A DNA stretch of 50,918 bases from a bacterium (GTDB lineage Bacteria > Babelota > Babeliae > Babelales > JABGSX01), in assembly GCA_018647505.1 (NCBI GenBank), contig JABGSX010000040.1:1-50918 (forward strand), written 5' to 3'. Each line of letters begins with the position of its first letter. The stretch's first letter is position 1. Below the pieces are notes generated by a model. The model saw only the letters and a list, made by a program, of their open reading frames with translations, made no database searches and was not told the origin of the DNA. This document shows positions 27,390 to 37,605 of the stretch, in pieces. The translations under genes and the position numbers were made by a program.

Positions 27390-30017
27390 ATGAGAAAGTC
27401 CGTTTTTTTATATCTTATTTTCTTATCTACGCTACTCTGTTCACGCGAATTTTTAGCAATTCGCTCCCGCAAAGATCATGACCCTAAAATAATAGAGATC
27501 ACACTCACAAACTTACCTAGTAAAGGTGACACCAATGGAATGGGCGTTATAAAAAAGCACGATAAAATGGTGCGGAAAAGCCTTCCAAAATATATTCAAG
27601 ATCGTTCAATTGGTAAAATGGTGAATGGTTTTACTAACAAAATTAAGCACTTTCTTAGCATAAAGAAGATAAACCTTAGCGATTTTAAGATATATCGTTC
27701 TGGTGGTCATTATCCTGGTCATTATTCATTTTACACTCCTGATGGAGTAGATTCTGCAACGTTGATAAAAGAAATAGGAAAATGGTTAAAAGAAAATAAA
27801 ATCTCTGCAAGTGTAAGCGAGGCTGCGGCTGTTTATATTGGAGGAGAATCTGTAATTGGATTAGAAGGAAAATCTTTAAATGGAAAAGAACTTTCGCTAT
27901 TACCAACAAGTTTGATACCAAAGTATGAATATATGTTAAAAGGATTAAGAAAAGAAGCCTCAGCCGCAAAAGGCAAAAAAAAGGATGAAATAGAAAATAA
28001 AGCTGCAGCACTTGCTCAGCGCATTGAAACTTTAAAAAAAGTTAAAGCTATTTTGTTTTGGCATCAGGAGGTTCCAACAACAGGGCTGCGTGTTTCTGAC
28101 AAATTTTCTTTCAACTATGAGTTTCTTCCGCATATGCTTCCTTTGTGGGTACTTGCTCCAAAAAAGGGCGCCGGTGTTCGTGTTGTTGATATAGACACTG
28201 GAATTGCAGCATTTAACATGAAGGGAAACGCAAAATATTTGGAAAATCCAGATCTTGGAATTACAAGTCCACAACTAAATCCACTGTATGACAACTGCAA
28301 CCTTGTTGGAAAGAGAGGAACAGATGATATAGAACAGTGTGTATATACAGTTGAAAATTATGTTGGAGAATCAAAGTTTAACTACGGAGAACTTGAAAAA
28401 TACGTACCTATTTGGATTCGCAGTTATCTAGCCAATAAAGATGTGCGCTCTATGACCGCATACTTAAAGGCTAAAGGAAAAGACGGGCTGTTTGATTCTT
28501 CGGGAAAAATAACAGAAAAAGGAAAACAGGCCATAGATGATATAACAACCGGACCAGAGGGATTTGCGCCAAAAGGGGGCGATAGTAAGTTTGATTTGGT
28601 TGAACTAGAAAATGGGCAAAAGGTTATACTACAAATGCTTCCAACAGCAGAAATACTACAAACTCAGGAAACGTTTGTATCAGGGCACGGAAGCCATACT
28701 TCTGGACTTATTGCAGGCAAACTGCAAGGATCTTCTAATGTTGAAACTCCCGCTGATGATACTGGTATATGTGGGATTGCTCCAGAAGTGGATTTTGTTA
28801 TGGTAAAGGCCTTCCCAGCAAATGGAAGTAGTGATACCCCAACTCTTATTGCTGCTGTAAAGAAAGCAATTCAATATGGTGCTGATGTTGTTAATTTTAG
28901 TCTCAAAATAGACGATAAAAAACCAACAAACGACTTGTTAAAAGACTTTTTCTCATTGATCCCGTATCCAGTTGTTGCATCCGGAAATGACGGCTCTCCA
29001 AAGCTTTCTCATAATTACCCTGGCGTGGTTGAGTCATATCCAGGAAAATTTGTTAGCATTCCATTTGATGTTGGTTCATTCAGCTATAAAATTGATAAAA
29101 TTGGTACTGTTGGCGAATTTCCTATCTCAATCTTTTCTCAGTATGAACCTGGAATTGGTCCCAAATTTGTGTCGCCAGGATTTAATATTTTAAGCAGCGC
29201 TTTGGTTCCAGGACAAAAAGATCCGGCAACATACGTAGTTATGGACGGAACTTCAATGGCAACACCAATTATGACAGGTTTTGTGGCATTAATGCTTTCG
29301 GAGTTTAAAAATGATTTTGACAAAGAAGAGATGCTGACAACATGTTACAGGTCTGCAGTTCGATATCATGATAATGATGAATGGAATACAAAGACATTGC
29401 TCGGTGCATTAGACATGAGAACCGCATTGCTTACCTTGCATGTTATAAGAAACCTACGCGCTGTTCTAGCTAAGAAAAAAATAGATATTAAATTTAATAA
29501 TCTTTTAGAGGCCGCAAATACTATATTTTTTGGTATGGTTGATGAGTATTCCCACATAAATCTTACTGGACAAAGTTTCAAAAAGAATCTTGCAGAATTT
29601 TTAAACGTGGCAAATAAAAATAGAAAATTATTTAACAGGAAAAAATTAGAAGAAAAAATAGGTGGAAATACTTTGGACGCAGCTGTAACATATGTATCAA
29701 ATATAGTTTTATACGCCTACAAACCTTCACTTGTTAAAACAAAACCAAACATATCTGACACGATATTAGCTAAGGTCAAAAAAGTTCTTAAAATCGATAA
29801 TTTAGACATATTTAGAGATTTTCCTGAAAAAACAAAAAATCGACTGCTAAAAACAGAAAAAATAAACGAATACTGGGAAGAACAGGCTAAATTGCTAAAG
29901 CAGCACCAGGCGACAAAGAGTTTGGCCAGAAAAGTAGGAAAAAAGTCAAAAGATAAAATTGTTAGCGAATTTAAACAAATCGAAGAATTTCGTAATACAC
30001 AGGTGAGAGCTGAATGA
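27390..30017 (+). CDS. Secreted S8 family (subtilisin-like) serine protease
   Basis: Catalytic boxes VVDIDTG, GHGSHTSGLIAG, ASGNDGS, GTSMATPIMTGFVA; N-terminal signal; RBS gggagag. Confidence 0.92.
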   Translation: MRKSVFLYLIFLSTLLCSREFLAIRSRKDHDPKIIEITLTNLPSKGDTNGMGVIKKHDKMVRKSLPKYIQDRSIGKMVNGFTNKIKHFLSIKKINLSDFKIYRSGGHYPGHYSFYTPDGVDSATLIKEIGKWLKENKISASVSEAAAVYIGGESVIGLEGKSLNGKELSLLPTSLIPKYEYMLKGLRKEASAAKGKKKDEIENKAAALAQRIETLKKVKAILFWHQEVPTTGLRVSDKFSFNYEFLPHMLPLWVLAPKKGAGVRVVDIDTGIAAFNMKGNAKYLENPDLGITSPQLNPLYDNCNLVGKRGTDDIEQCVYTVENYVGESKFNYGELEKYVPIWIRSYLANKDVRSMTAYLKAKGKDGLFDSSGKITEKGKQAIDDITTGPEGFAPKGGDSKFDLVELENGQKVILQMLPTAEILQTQETFVSGHGSHTSGLIAGKLQGSSNVETPADDTGICGIAPEVDFVMVKAFPANGSSDTPTLIAAVKKAIQYGADVVNFSLKIDDKKPTNDLLKDFFSLIPYPVVASGNDGSPKLSHNYPGVVESYPGKFVSIPFDVGSFSYKIDKIGTVGEFPISIFSQYEPGIGPKFVSPGFNILSSALVPGQKDPATYVVMDGTSMATPIMTGFVALMLSEFKNDFDKEEMLTTCYRSAVRYHDNDEWNTKTLLGALDMRTALLTLHVIRNLRAVLAKKKIDIKFNNLLEAANTIFFGMVDEYSHINLTGQSFKKNLAEFLNVANKNRKLFNRKKLEEKIGGNTLDAAVTYVSNIVLYAYKPSLVKTKPNISDTILAKVKKVLKIDNLDIFRDFPEKTKNRLLKTEKINEYWEEQAKLLKQHQATKSLARKVGKKSKDKIVSEFKQIEEFRNTQVRAE

Positions 30018-31225
30018 AACAAACCAAAATAATTTTTAATCTAGTTTTTATTAGCTTAATTTTGTTGTCATCAAATGTAACAAAGACGGAAGAATATGTG
30101 TACCCTGTTGCAAAATTTAATGATGAGGTCTGTGTTATATATCAGTCTCAGTATGACCACATAGAACTTTGGTTTTGGAATCCAAGCACAAAGGCATTGC
30201 GAAAAGCCCTTCTTTCGTATTTTATTCCTGCAGGATTGCAAGTTTTACCAGGAGAAAAGGGCTTTAGTGTTGTTGATAATGATTGTATTCGAGTTAAGTT
30301 TCCAGACAAACGTTCACCAAAAAGAGTGGATACGTATTCAGGTCTATATGACGTAAGTGTTGTACATTGGCTAGACAGTGAAAACTGTTATTTAGGTGCA
30401 AAAATGGGAGACAATTACGGAATTTTTCAGATAAACACATCGGGGGATATTAGTACGATTGTTAGAAAAAGATATGATTGCATGTATCCACAGAAAGTAG
30501 ACGATAGCCTTTTTTATATTGAACGGTTAGAAAATAAATGCAGAATTGCCTCTGTTGATTATTCATTTTCAACTTTAGAAGAAAAACGGTCTCTTTTAGA
30601 TGAAGAAGCCTCAACAGAATATGCAGAGAAATTGTGGCAAAATGGAAATGAAAATAGTTCTTTGTGGATAATGAAGAATGGCAAAAATCAAAAAGAAATT
30701 TTACCATGGCAAGAAGTATCTATGTCGTTTTTAAATATGGCTTCAGAGAAAGAAGGTTTTTTCTTAGAAACACCTTCTTTAATCAATCGACATGATGAGT
30801 TTATAAACTTTACATATCACCACATAAAAAAAGAGGCTGATGAGTGGAAAACAAAACCATTGTTTGATTTTTCTATTCCAGCGCAATATTTATTACCAAA
30901 AAGCAATTCTAGAGTTTATGAATCTATATTGCCATTTTTGCCAGTATACAAGTCAAATGGCATAGTTTTTATAAATAGTGACAAAAGCAAAAAAGAGTCA
31001 TTTGTCGACATTTTCTTTTATGATCTGGGGTCAGGAAAAATTAGACAAAAAACCACATGTGATAATGGATCACACATGTTTTGTGCCCCACTACCAATTA
31101 ATGGAAAAGTATTTCATGGTGGTCAGGTTGCCTCAGAAAACCTAGATAAAAAAGATGATCCGTTGTTTTTTTGGATAAATGATCTTGGTAATTTATGCTT
31201 AGAACTTCCTTATTTTGATTTGTAA
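30014..31225 (+). CDS. Hypothetical secreted protein, translationally coupled to the S8 protease
   Basis: ATGA overlap with upstream gene; signal MKQTKIIFNLVFISLILLSSNVTKTEE. Confidence 0.8.
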   Translation: MKQTKIIFNLVFISLILLSSNVTKTEEYVYPVAKFNDEVCVIYQSQYDHIELWFWNPSTKALRKALLSYFIPAGLQVLPGEKGFSVVDNDCIRVKFPDKRSPKRVDTYSGLYDVSVVHWLDSENCYLGAKMGDNYGIFQINTSGDISTIVRKRYDCMYPQKVDDSLFYIERLENKCRIASVDYSFSTLEEKRSLLDEEASTEYAEKLWQNGNENSSLWIMKNGKNQKEILPWQEVSMSFLNMASEKEGFFLETPSLINRHDEFINFTYHHIKKEADEWKTKPLFDFSIPAQYLLPKSNSRVYESILPFLPVYKSNGIVFINSDKSKKESFVDIFFYDLGSGKIRQKTTCDNGSHMFCAPLPINGKVFHGGQVASENLDKKDDPLFFWINDLGNLCLELPYFDL

Positions 31226-31265
31226 AGATAAAAGCCAATATGTGTATATTGGCTTTTATCTTTAC
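31222..31265. terminator. Bidirectional terminator between convergent genes
   Basis: gtaaagataaaagccaata-tgtgta-tattggcttttatctttac: 19-bp perfect stem. Confidence 0.85.
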
Positions 31266-31281
31266 AGAGCTTTATATACGG

Positions 31282-32802
31282 TTATTCTTCTTCATCACCA
31301 CCGGAACAGTCAGAAAGAACCTCTGATATAGAATCTGGAACACCAATTAATTGTAGAAAGTCAGATGCTAACTCAACTCCTAATTCCATACTAATTGTAA
31401 GTGAAACCGTTCCTTTCTCTACCCCGTCACCTTCTTCAAAGGTCGCGTCTTCTAGCCGTTCAGAAAATTTTGTTGCAAGAAGTTTGCCAATTTTACTTTT
31501 AGCAAAATTAGTTCCACCAACATCTTTAAATAAGTCTAAAAGACCACTTTTTATAGCCGCTTTTTCATAGCCTGCTATTGTATCATTAAAAATAAATTGA
31601 ATGTCCCATACCCCAGCTTCGCAAATACTGAATGCAACTCTTGCGCCAAACTTTTCTAAAGGACAGTTTCTCATATCGCTTAAAGTGCTAGCATCTATTT
31701 TTTTATTTGCCTGACTACCTGTCAATTGGTTTTTGGAGCTTGAAAAAACATTATGGAAGGCCTTATATGGGCCACCAAAGGTACTCTTTATAATCTCTAA
31801 TTCCAAATCTTTTATTAGTCCTCCTAATAATCCAATTTCAAAGTCAATAGCTATTCCCTTTTTTCCGCTAGCTTCAATTGAAAAATTAATTGAAAAATCT
31901 GGGGAATTAAAACCATCATCAACACCAGCACTCTTGCTAACATTATTTGCATCTTTGGTTGCTTTTTTCTTAGCTATTGGATGACTAAGAGAGCTAGAAA
32001 ATAAATAAACAAAAGGATAAAAAAGATCTCTAAGTTGCTTTTTGGTAAGAAAGCTAAGTGGAGAATTTAAAGAAATTGTCACATCAAGATCAATATTAGT
32101 TTTATTAATATCATAATATATCCCAAAAGCAATATCGCTAAGAATCATTTTCATGATTGAGGCAGTTAAATTTAGCAAAAAGCTAGATACATCTTCTATT
32201 TTATCGCAAACATTCTTTGTTTTTTCGTAGTAAGTATGAACCTTTGCAAAGTAACCTGATGACTTTTTAATAAAATCTTTGGCAGCCTCGGTTTCATTTT
32301 TAATGTCTTCCTTGAGAGTTTTTTTCATTCGATTTGCTGTTGCAATAAGACTGGCTTTTTCATTCTCAAGTTCTTGTTCTAGCTTTTTAAGATCGTTTAA
32401 ACTTTTCTTTGCATCTGAGTCAGAGCTTTGCCCTGAAGTCTTTGCACTATTTAATTGATTTTTTGCGGCACTCGTGTTTCCAGATTTTGCATCTGTTGCA
32501 GCTGTATTTAGATCAGAATTTGATTGTGCGGCGGCTACTGCTGCTGCCGCCGCATTTCTTCTTGCAGCAGCAGTAGCCGCTGCCGCTGCTGCTGCACGTT
32601 CTCTATCCAAAGCCTCAGTTTTTCTATCTGCAGCCTCCTTTTCTTTTTCCTCTTTTTTCTTTTTGTCTTCTTCTTTTTTCTTTTTGTCTACTTCACTTGA
32701 AACATCGCCCGCAAGCTCACCAAGAAGGGCTTGTGTAGCAATAGGTATAGAAAGAGAAAGTAATAACAATACAATTGATAAAGCCTTTGGTTTAATTTTC
32801 AT
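31282..32802 (-). CDS. Secreted Lys/Glu/Ala-rich protein with conserved C-terminal domain
   Basis: Signal MKIKPKALSIVLLLLSLSIPIATQA; low-complexity KKKKEE/AAAA region; C-terminal GVPDSISEVLSDC shared with next gene. Confidence 0.82.
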   Translation of the reverse strand: MKIKPKALSIVLLLLSLSIPIATQALLGELAGDVSSEVDKKKKEEDKKKKEEKEKEAADRKTEALDRERAAAAAAATAAARRNAAAAAVAAAQSNSDLNTAATDAKSGNTSAAKNQLNSAKTSGQSSDSDAKKSLNDLKKLEQELENEKASLIATANRMKKTLKEDIKNETEAAKDFIKKSSGYFAKVHTYYEKTKNVCDKIEDVSSFLLNLTASIMKMILSDIAFGIYYDINKTNIDLDVTISLNSPLSFLTKKQLRDLFYPFVYLFSSSLSHPIAKKKATKDANNVSKSAGVDDGFNSPDFSINFSIEASGKKGIAIDFEIGLLGGLIKDLELEIIKSTFGGPYKAFHNVFSSSKNQLTGSQANKKIDASTLSDMRNCPLEKFGARVAFSICEAGVWDIQFIFNDTIAGYEKAAIKSGLLDLFKDVGGTNFAKSKIGKLLATKFSERLEDATFEEGDGVEKGTVSLTISMELGVELASDFLQLIGVPDSISEVLSDCSGGDEEE

Positions 32803-32864
32803 AAACTATCCTTTTTAAAAAATAAAAAACGTATTTATTCCTAAACTTTATTTGCTAGACTAGC

Positions 32865-35800
32865 TTATCCTTCTTCTGTTTCACCTTTAAAACAATCAGA
32901 GAAAACTTCTGAAATTGCGTCTGGAATCCCTACAAACTGGAAAACAAATGATAGTAATTCTCCATAAGGCTCTAAGGTTATTCTTATTTGTACGGCCTCA
33001 TCAGAATAGTCTGTTAATACTCCGTCAGATATCCTATCGCCTATAAAATTAGAAATTACTGTAAGGCTTTTTTCATCTTTTTTATCACTAAAAATATTAG
33101 ACAAAATACCATTTACTTTTTTACTTAAAACTTCCTTTGGACTTAGATATTTTGTCTTTCCTTTTATTTTTACCTTTTCTTTTAATTTTTCTTTATCAAT
33201 TAGTGCAAATAAATCTAATCCTTCTAATCCATGCCCAACTTCTTTTGCTGTGCATGGACTTGCTGAAATCATTACTCCTAGCTGTTCAAAATCAGAAGCT
33301 AGCGATTTATTAATATTATTAAGTTTTACATAAAATAATTTTTTAAGCTCTGATTCTAATTTTTTTGGCAAACTTGGTAATGCATAATTAACGATTACTG
33401 TTTTTAAGTCTTTAACTAATCCAGAAGATAAGAATGCAAATGTACCTATAATTTGCAACTTATTTCCACCTGTCTCTTTGGCTTCGAAGGTAAATTTTGG
33501 AGGCTTATGGCTTTTTTCTGTTTTACTTTTATGCAAAGTATCACTGATTACTTTAAGCACCTTAGCTTTATCTGATTTAGGCATAAAATCTAGAGGAGAA
33601 TTTATATTTAAAGCTATTGAAATATTTATTATATCTTTATAGTCATCTGTCCAACTTAAATACATAGATAATGCCAAGTTAGACATAAACGCAGAAATTA
33701 TATTTACAGCTAAGTTTAAATATACATCTGCACCATTATAAGCAGCTTTTACACCTTTATATATATTTTCTCCGGCCTTTTTAATGTCTTCTGCAGATGC
33801 TTCACCTTTTAGTATTGCAAGCCTTATTGATTTTACTGTATCATCTAGATTCTTTTTAGCCGCTTGAATATCTTGTTCTGCAGACTGAGTGCTGTTAGAA
33901 GCTTGCTGCAAAGAACCTTGCGCACTTTTTGCATCTTCTTCGGCTTGTTGCCCAGAGCCTTTAGCCTTTTGAACATCAGCCTGAGCCTGCTGTGTATTCC
34001 CAGAAGCTTGAGCATTAGCTGCCTGATTAAGATCGTTAGCGGCCTGGTTGGCACTATTTATAGCTTGACCAGCCTTATTTGCAGCTTGCTGTGTCTGCTG
34101 TGCAGCTTGTTGTCCTTTGTTTGCAGCCTGTTGCACATCTTGACCAGTCTTTTGCGCTTTTTGACCTGCCTGCTGTACATCTTGGCCAGTTTTTTTTGCA
34201 CCACTTTCTGCAGAATCTGCATCACTTTTTGCTGTGTCAACATCACTTTTTGCCGTATCAACATCGGATTTGGCATCATCATAGGTATTTGTTGCAGTAT
34301 CAGCCACATCTTCACCTGCAGATTCGTACGATGTTGCCATTATGCTAACGCCAGTCTTAAAGTTGTCATAATCTTCTTTAATATTCTCAATAACCCCAGA
34401 CTTTCCTTTTTTTGTGGTATAAAAATAGTTATAAAAATCATCTTCACTGCTAACATAAATACCTTTTATATCAGCGTCTGTTACGTTTATATAACTATTT
34501 ACACTTATACCTGTAAAGTTAACATATTTAATTGTGGCCTTTTCAAAGCTAATATCAATTAAATATGAACCAGCAAACGAGGCTGCACAATGTGTGTAAG
34601 TCCCATTTATATCATGATTACCAATCAGAGAATCATAAAAGTTTGTTTTTGAAATGTTAGCTTTTTCAAAATAAGCTTTATTGGATAATGTAGCCTTTTC
34701 AAAATTAGCCCCTGACATGGTAGAACTTCCAAAATTAGAACCAGAAATATTAGCCTCTTCAAAGGTTGAATCTTTTATATTTGAACTCTGGAATTTTGCT
34801 TTTGTAATGTTTGAGCTATCAAAATTACAAGAATTTATTTTAGATAGCTGAAAGTTTGCTTCAGTTAAAGTTGCACCGTCAAAATCAACAGAATCTAAAG
34901 TTGTTTTATAAAAACCATAATTTGTTAGGTCCTTACCAGAAAGATCTGCCCCTTTTAACACCAAAGTCCTATTTCCAAAACCAACAAAAGAATCCTGGTC
35001 AAAGTAAGTTCCATGTAGATCTGCACCAGTCAAGTCAATTGTTCCGCTAAATTCAGCCCCAGTAAAAATATCCCATCTTAATCGTGCTTTTTCAAAATTA
35101 TTTGTATTATAAAATTTGCAATTTCTAAAGCATGCTCGTTTTTTATCTGAAGTTGCCGATATACTTGCCTCAGAAAAGTTGCAGCCGTCTATAGAACAAT
35201 TATCAAAAATAATGTCATCTGTGCTAAGACTTATATTAGAAAAGTTACAATTTTTTAAGTTTCCATATTCAAAATTAAATCCAGAAAGGTCCATAGCTTC
35301 AAAAGAACTTCCAACAAAGCTGCTACGATTAAAACTTTTACTAGGAAAAATAGCTTCAATAAAAACTCCACCATTAAACCAAATCCCCATTCCATCACCA
35401 CTATCTGTACCATATTTTGCATTGCTAAAATTCGCTTTTAAAAGGTGAGTATCAGAAAGATCTAAAGTTCCATAAAATTGCACATTATTAAAACTTGCAT
35501 AACTCAAATTGGAGTTGCCATTAAAGGTAATACCCCATAATTGAGCATCATCAAATATGGCCTTTTGCTCAGAAGTTGTTGCAAAAGAACAACTTTCAAA
35601 TTTAATATTTTTCAAAGTAGAAGAGTTAAAATAAACATCCGCATTAGATATATAGCAAGAGCTAAAAAGGCTATTAAATAATGTTCCAGATTCAAATGTT
35701 GCACCACTAAGATTACAATTTTCAAATTCCACATTATACAAATACGCACCAACAGGCACATTAGACTCGCCACCAAAATTCACAAGCGACAAATTACAAT

Positions 35801-36128
35801 CTTTAAAAGTAGTAAAATAGCCCTCAGGAACCTCACCGGCAGAATGTTTGTTGAAAACGGTTTTTTCAAAATTAGTATGCTCAAATGAGCAATTATCAAA
35901 GGTAGCCCTGCCAATTTCCAAGCCACCCATATCAGCATTATTAAAATTACAACCGGTAAAAGAGGTCGGTTTTATTTGCTTACCATTTGAATTTATAAAA
36001 CTTTCAATATTAAAACCCTCAAAACTAACATTACTAACAGGGTCAGTTTTTAATAAAAGATCCAAGTTGGAATTAGAGCAAACAATAGAAAAAGAGAACA
36101 AAAGTAAAATATAAAAAATTTTCTTCAA
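32865..36128 (-). CDS. Secreted pentapeptide-repeat protein with 7-residue repeat stalk and conserved C-terminal domain (TTG start)
   Basis: Signal MKKIFYILLLFSFSIVCS; pentapeptide-type repeats; Q/A-rich heptads; C-terminal GIPDAISEVFSDC; RBS aggagcg before TTG. Confidence 0.85.
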   Translation of the reverse strand: MKKIFYILLLFSFSIVCSNSNLDLLLKTDPVSNVSFEGFNIESFINSNGKQIKPTSFTGCNFNNADMGGLEIGRATFDNCSFEHTNFEKTVFNKHSAGEVPEGYFTTFKDCNLSLVNFGGESNVPVGAYLYNVEFENCNLSGATFESGTLFNSLFSSCYISNADVYFNSSTLKNIKFESCSFATTSEQKAIFDDAQLWGITFNGNSNLSYASFNNVQFYGTLDLSDTHLLKANFSNAKYGTDSGDGMGIWFNGGVFIEAIFPSKSFNRSSFVGSSFEAMDLSGFNFEYGNLKNCNFSNISLSTDDIIFDNCSIDGCNFSEASISATSDKKRACFRNCKFYNTNNFEKARLRWDIFTGAEFSGTIDLTGADLHGTYFDQDSFVGFGNRTLVLKGADLSGKDLTNYGFYKTTLDSVDFDGATLTEANFQLSKINSCNFDSSNITKAKFQSSNIKDSTFEEANISGSNFGSSTMSGANFEKATLSNKAYFEKANISKTNFYDSLIGNHDINGTYTHCAASFAGSYLIDISFEKATIKYVNFTGISVNSYINVTDADIKGIYVSSEDDFYNYFYTTKKGKSGVIENIKEDYDNFKTGVSIMATSYESAGEDVADTATNTYDDAKSDVDTAKSDVDTAKSDADSAESGAKKTGQDVQQAGQKAQKTGQDVQQAANKGQQAAQQTQQAANKAGQAINSANQAANDLNQAANAQASGNTQQAQADVQKAKGSGQQAEEDAKSAQGSLQQASNSTQSAEQDIQAAKKNLDDTVKSIRLAILKGEASAEDIKKAGENIYKGVKAAYNGADVYLNLAVNIISAFMSNLALSMYLSWTDDYKDIINISIALNINSPLDFMPKSDKAKVLKVISDTLHKSKTEKSHKPPKFTFEAKETGGNKLQIIGTFAFLSSGLVKDLKTVIVNYALPSLPKKLESELKKLFYVKLNNINKSLASDFEQLGVMISASPCTAKEVGHGLEGLDLFALIDKEKLKEKVKIKGKTKYLSPKEVLSKKVNGILSNIFSDKKDEKSLTVISNFIGDRISDGVLTDYSDEAVQIRITLEPYGELLSFVFQFVGIPDAISEVFSDCFKGETEEG
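33855..34275 (-). repeat. In-frame tandem 7-aa (21-nt) repeat region
   Basis: VDTAKSD|VDTAKSD|ADSAESG|AKKTGQD|VQQAGQK|AQKTGQD|VQQAANK|GQQAAQQ|TQQAANK|AGQAINS|ANQAAND|LNQAANA... Confidence 0.85.
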
Positions 36129-36167
36129 AACACGCTCCTTATAACAAACGTTTTAGATATTCCTTAA

Positions 36168-36187
36168 TCATTGTTATATAACAATGA
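36168..36187. promoter_or_regulatory. Perfect 20-bp palindrome in divergent intergenic region
   Basis: tcattgttatataacaatga, self-complementary. Confidence 0.4.
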
Positions 36188-36476
36188 AAATAAAACAAAA
36201 TGAGCAAAGTTTGTAGTCTTTTTAGGCGAAAGTATTGAAAAGCATTAACTATAAAAGCTATTTACCTAACAACAAAAAATAGCTATACAAATTTTAATAT
36301 GTTGTTTTTTCATAATATATATTATCGGACGTAAGTAATAGAAAAAACAAAGCTGCAATTTTTAAACTCTACCTTTTTTAAACATTCTTTTTGTTGACTT
36401 ACCTCTTTTGCCTTTGCTTTAATAAAATTATGTTGTTAGGTATTAAATCCTGTTTTTATTAATTAAGGAAACTACT

Positions 36477-37547
36477 ATGAGGCATATATTTTATAAAACC
36501 TTCGCGTTTTTACTTTTCACGTCTATTTTATGTTTTAATGTTTTAGATTCTAAATCTAAACCAACAAAGAGAAAACTTGATAGTATTGGATCTATTTCTT
36601 CCAGCATTGTATCTTCGCAGCACCTTCCAAAAACGCCTAATTCACCAAGCTTTGAAGTGTTTAAATCTGAAAAAATTAAAACAATTCCAAATGGTCGCTT
36701 TGCTGCTTTATCACAGGATGGATCAACCTTGGCTGCTGTTTTTGGAAATCGGCGCTCGCCTTCTGTTCAAGTAAGGAATCTAAAAACTAATACAATAATT
36801 CAAACAATTCCAAATGCAACCGCCCCTATTTTATCACAGGACGGGACAACCTTGGCTGCTGGAGTTTATGATAAAGCAACCAATACTTTTTCTGTTCAAG
36901 TATGGAATCTAAAAACTAATAAACTAATTAAAACAATTACAAATTCAGTCTGGATTTGGCCTGTTTTATCACAGGACGGGACAACCTTGGCTGCTACAGT
37001 AGATAATTCTGTTCAAGTGTGGAATCTAAAAACAAACAAACTAATTAAAACAATTCCAAATGGTAGCTTTGCTGCTTTATCAAATGATGGATCAACCTTG
37101 GTTGTCCAATTAGGGAATTCTGCTCAAGTATGGAATCTAAAAACTAAAACTTTAATTAAAACAATTTATAATGCAAACGGACACTCCTTATCACAAGATG
37201 GATCAAAATTGGCTGTTGTTGGAAAATGGGGATCATCTTCGGTTCAAGTGTGGAATCTAAAAACTAAAACTCAAGTACTAATTAAAAGAATAAAAAATGC
37301 GGTCTGGCCTGCTTTATCACAAGATGGGTCAACCTTGGCTGTTGAATTGTATGATGAATCAAGTAGAAAACGTTCGGTTCAAGTGTGGAATCTAAAAACG
37401 AACAAGCCAATTAAAACAATTCCAAATGCATGTTTTGGTAATTATTATGCTGTTTTATCACATGATGGATCAACCTTGGCTGTTGAATGGTATAGTAAAA
37501 ACAAGAAAACATATTCTGTTAAAGTGTTTAATCTAAAAACTAAATAA
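36477..37547 (+). CDS. Secreted WD40-like beta-propeller protein
   Basis: Seven repeats of LSQDGSTLA...SVQVWNLKTNKLIKTIPN; N-terminal signal. Confidence 0.85.
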   Translation: MRHIFYKTFAFLLFTSILCFNVLDSKSKPTKRKLDSIGSISSSIVSSQHLPKTPNSPSFEVFKSEKIKTIPNGRFAALSQDGSTLAAVFGNRRSPSVQVRNLKTNTIIQTIPNATAPILSQDGTTLAAGVYDKATNTFSVQVWNLKTNKLIKTITNSVWIWPVLSQDGTTLAATVDNSVQVWNLKTNKLIKTIPNGSFAALSNDGSTLVVQLGNSAQVWNLKTKTLIKTIYNANGHSLSQDGSKLAVVGKWGSSSVQVWNLKTKTQVLIKRIKNAVWPALSQDGSTLAVELYDESSRKRSVQVWNLKTNKPIKTIPNACFGNYYAVLSHDGSTLAVEWYSKNKKTYSVKVFNLKTK

Positions 37548-37560
37548 CAAAAAACACATA

Positions 37561-37592
37561 AGCCCGCGGAAAAACTCCGCGGGCTTAATAAT
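37561..37592. terminator. Bidirectional terminator
   Basis: agcccgcgga-aaaac-tccgcgggct between convergent genes. Confidence 0.8.
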
Positions 37593-37605
37593 TTATATAC
37601 TTTTC

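Noticed and set aside
33845-34562. Overlapping ORFs 33845-34054(-), 33864-34562(+), 34058-34315(-), 34079-34348(+)
   Set aside because: Alternate-frame readings of the low-complexity 21-nt repeat; biased composition and no translation signals.
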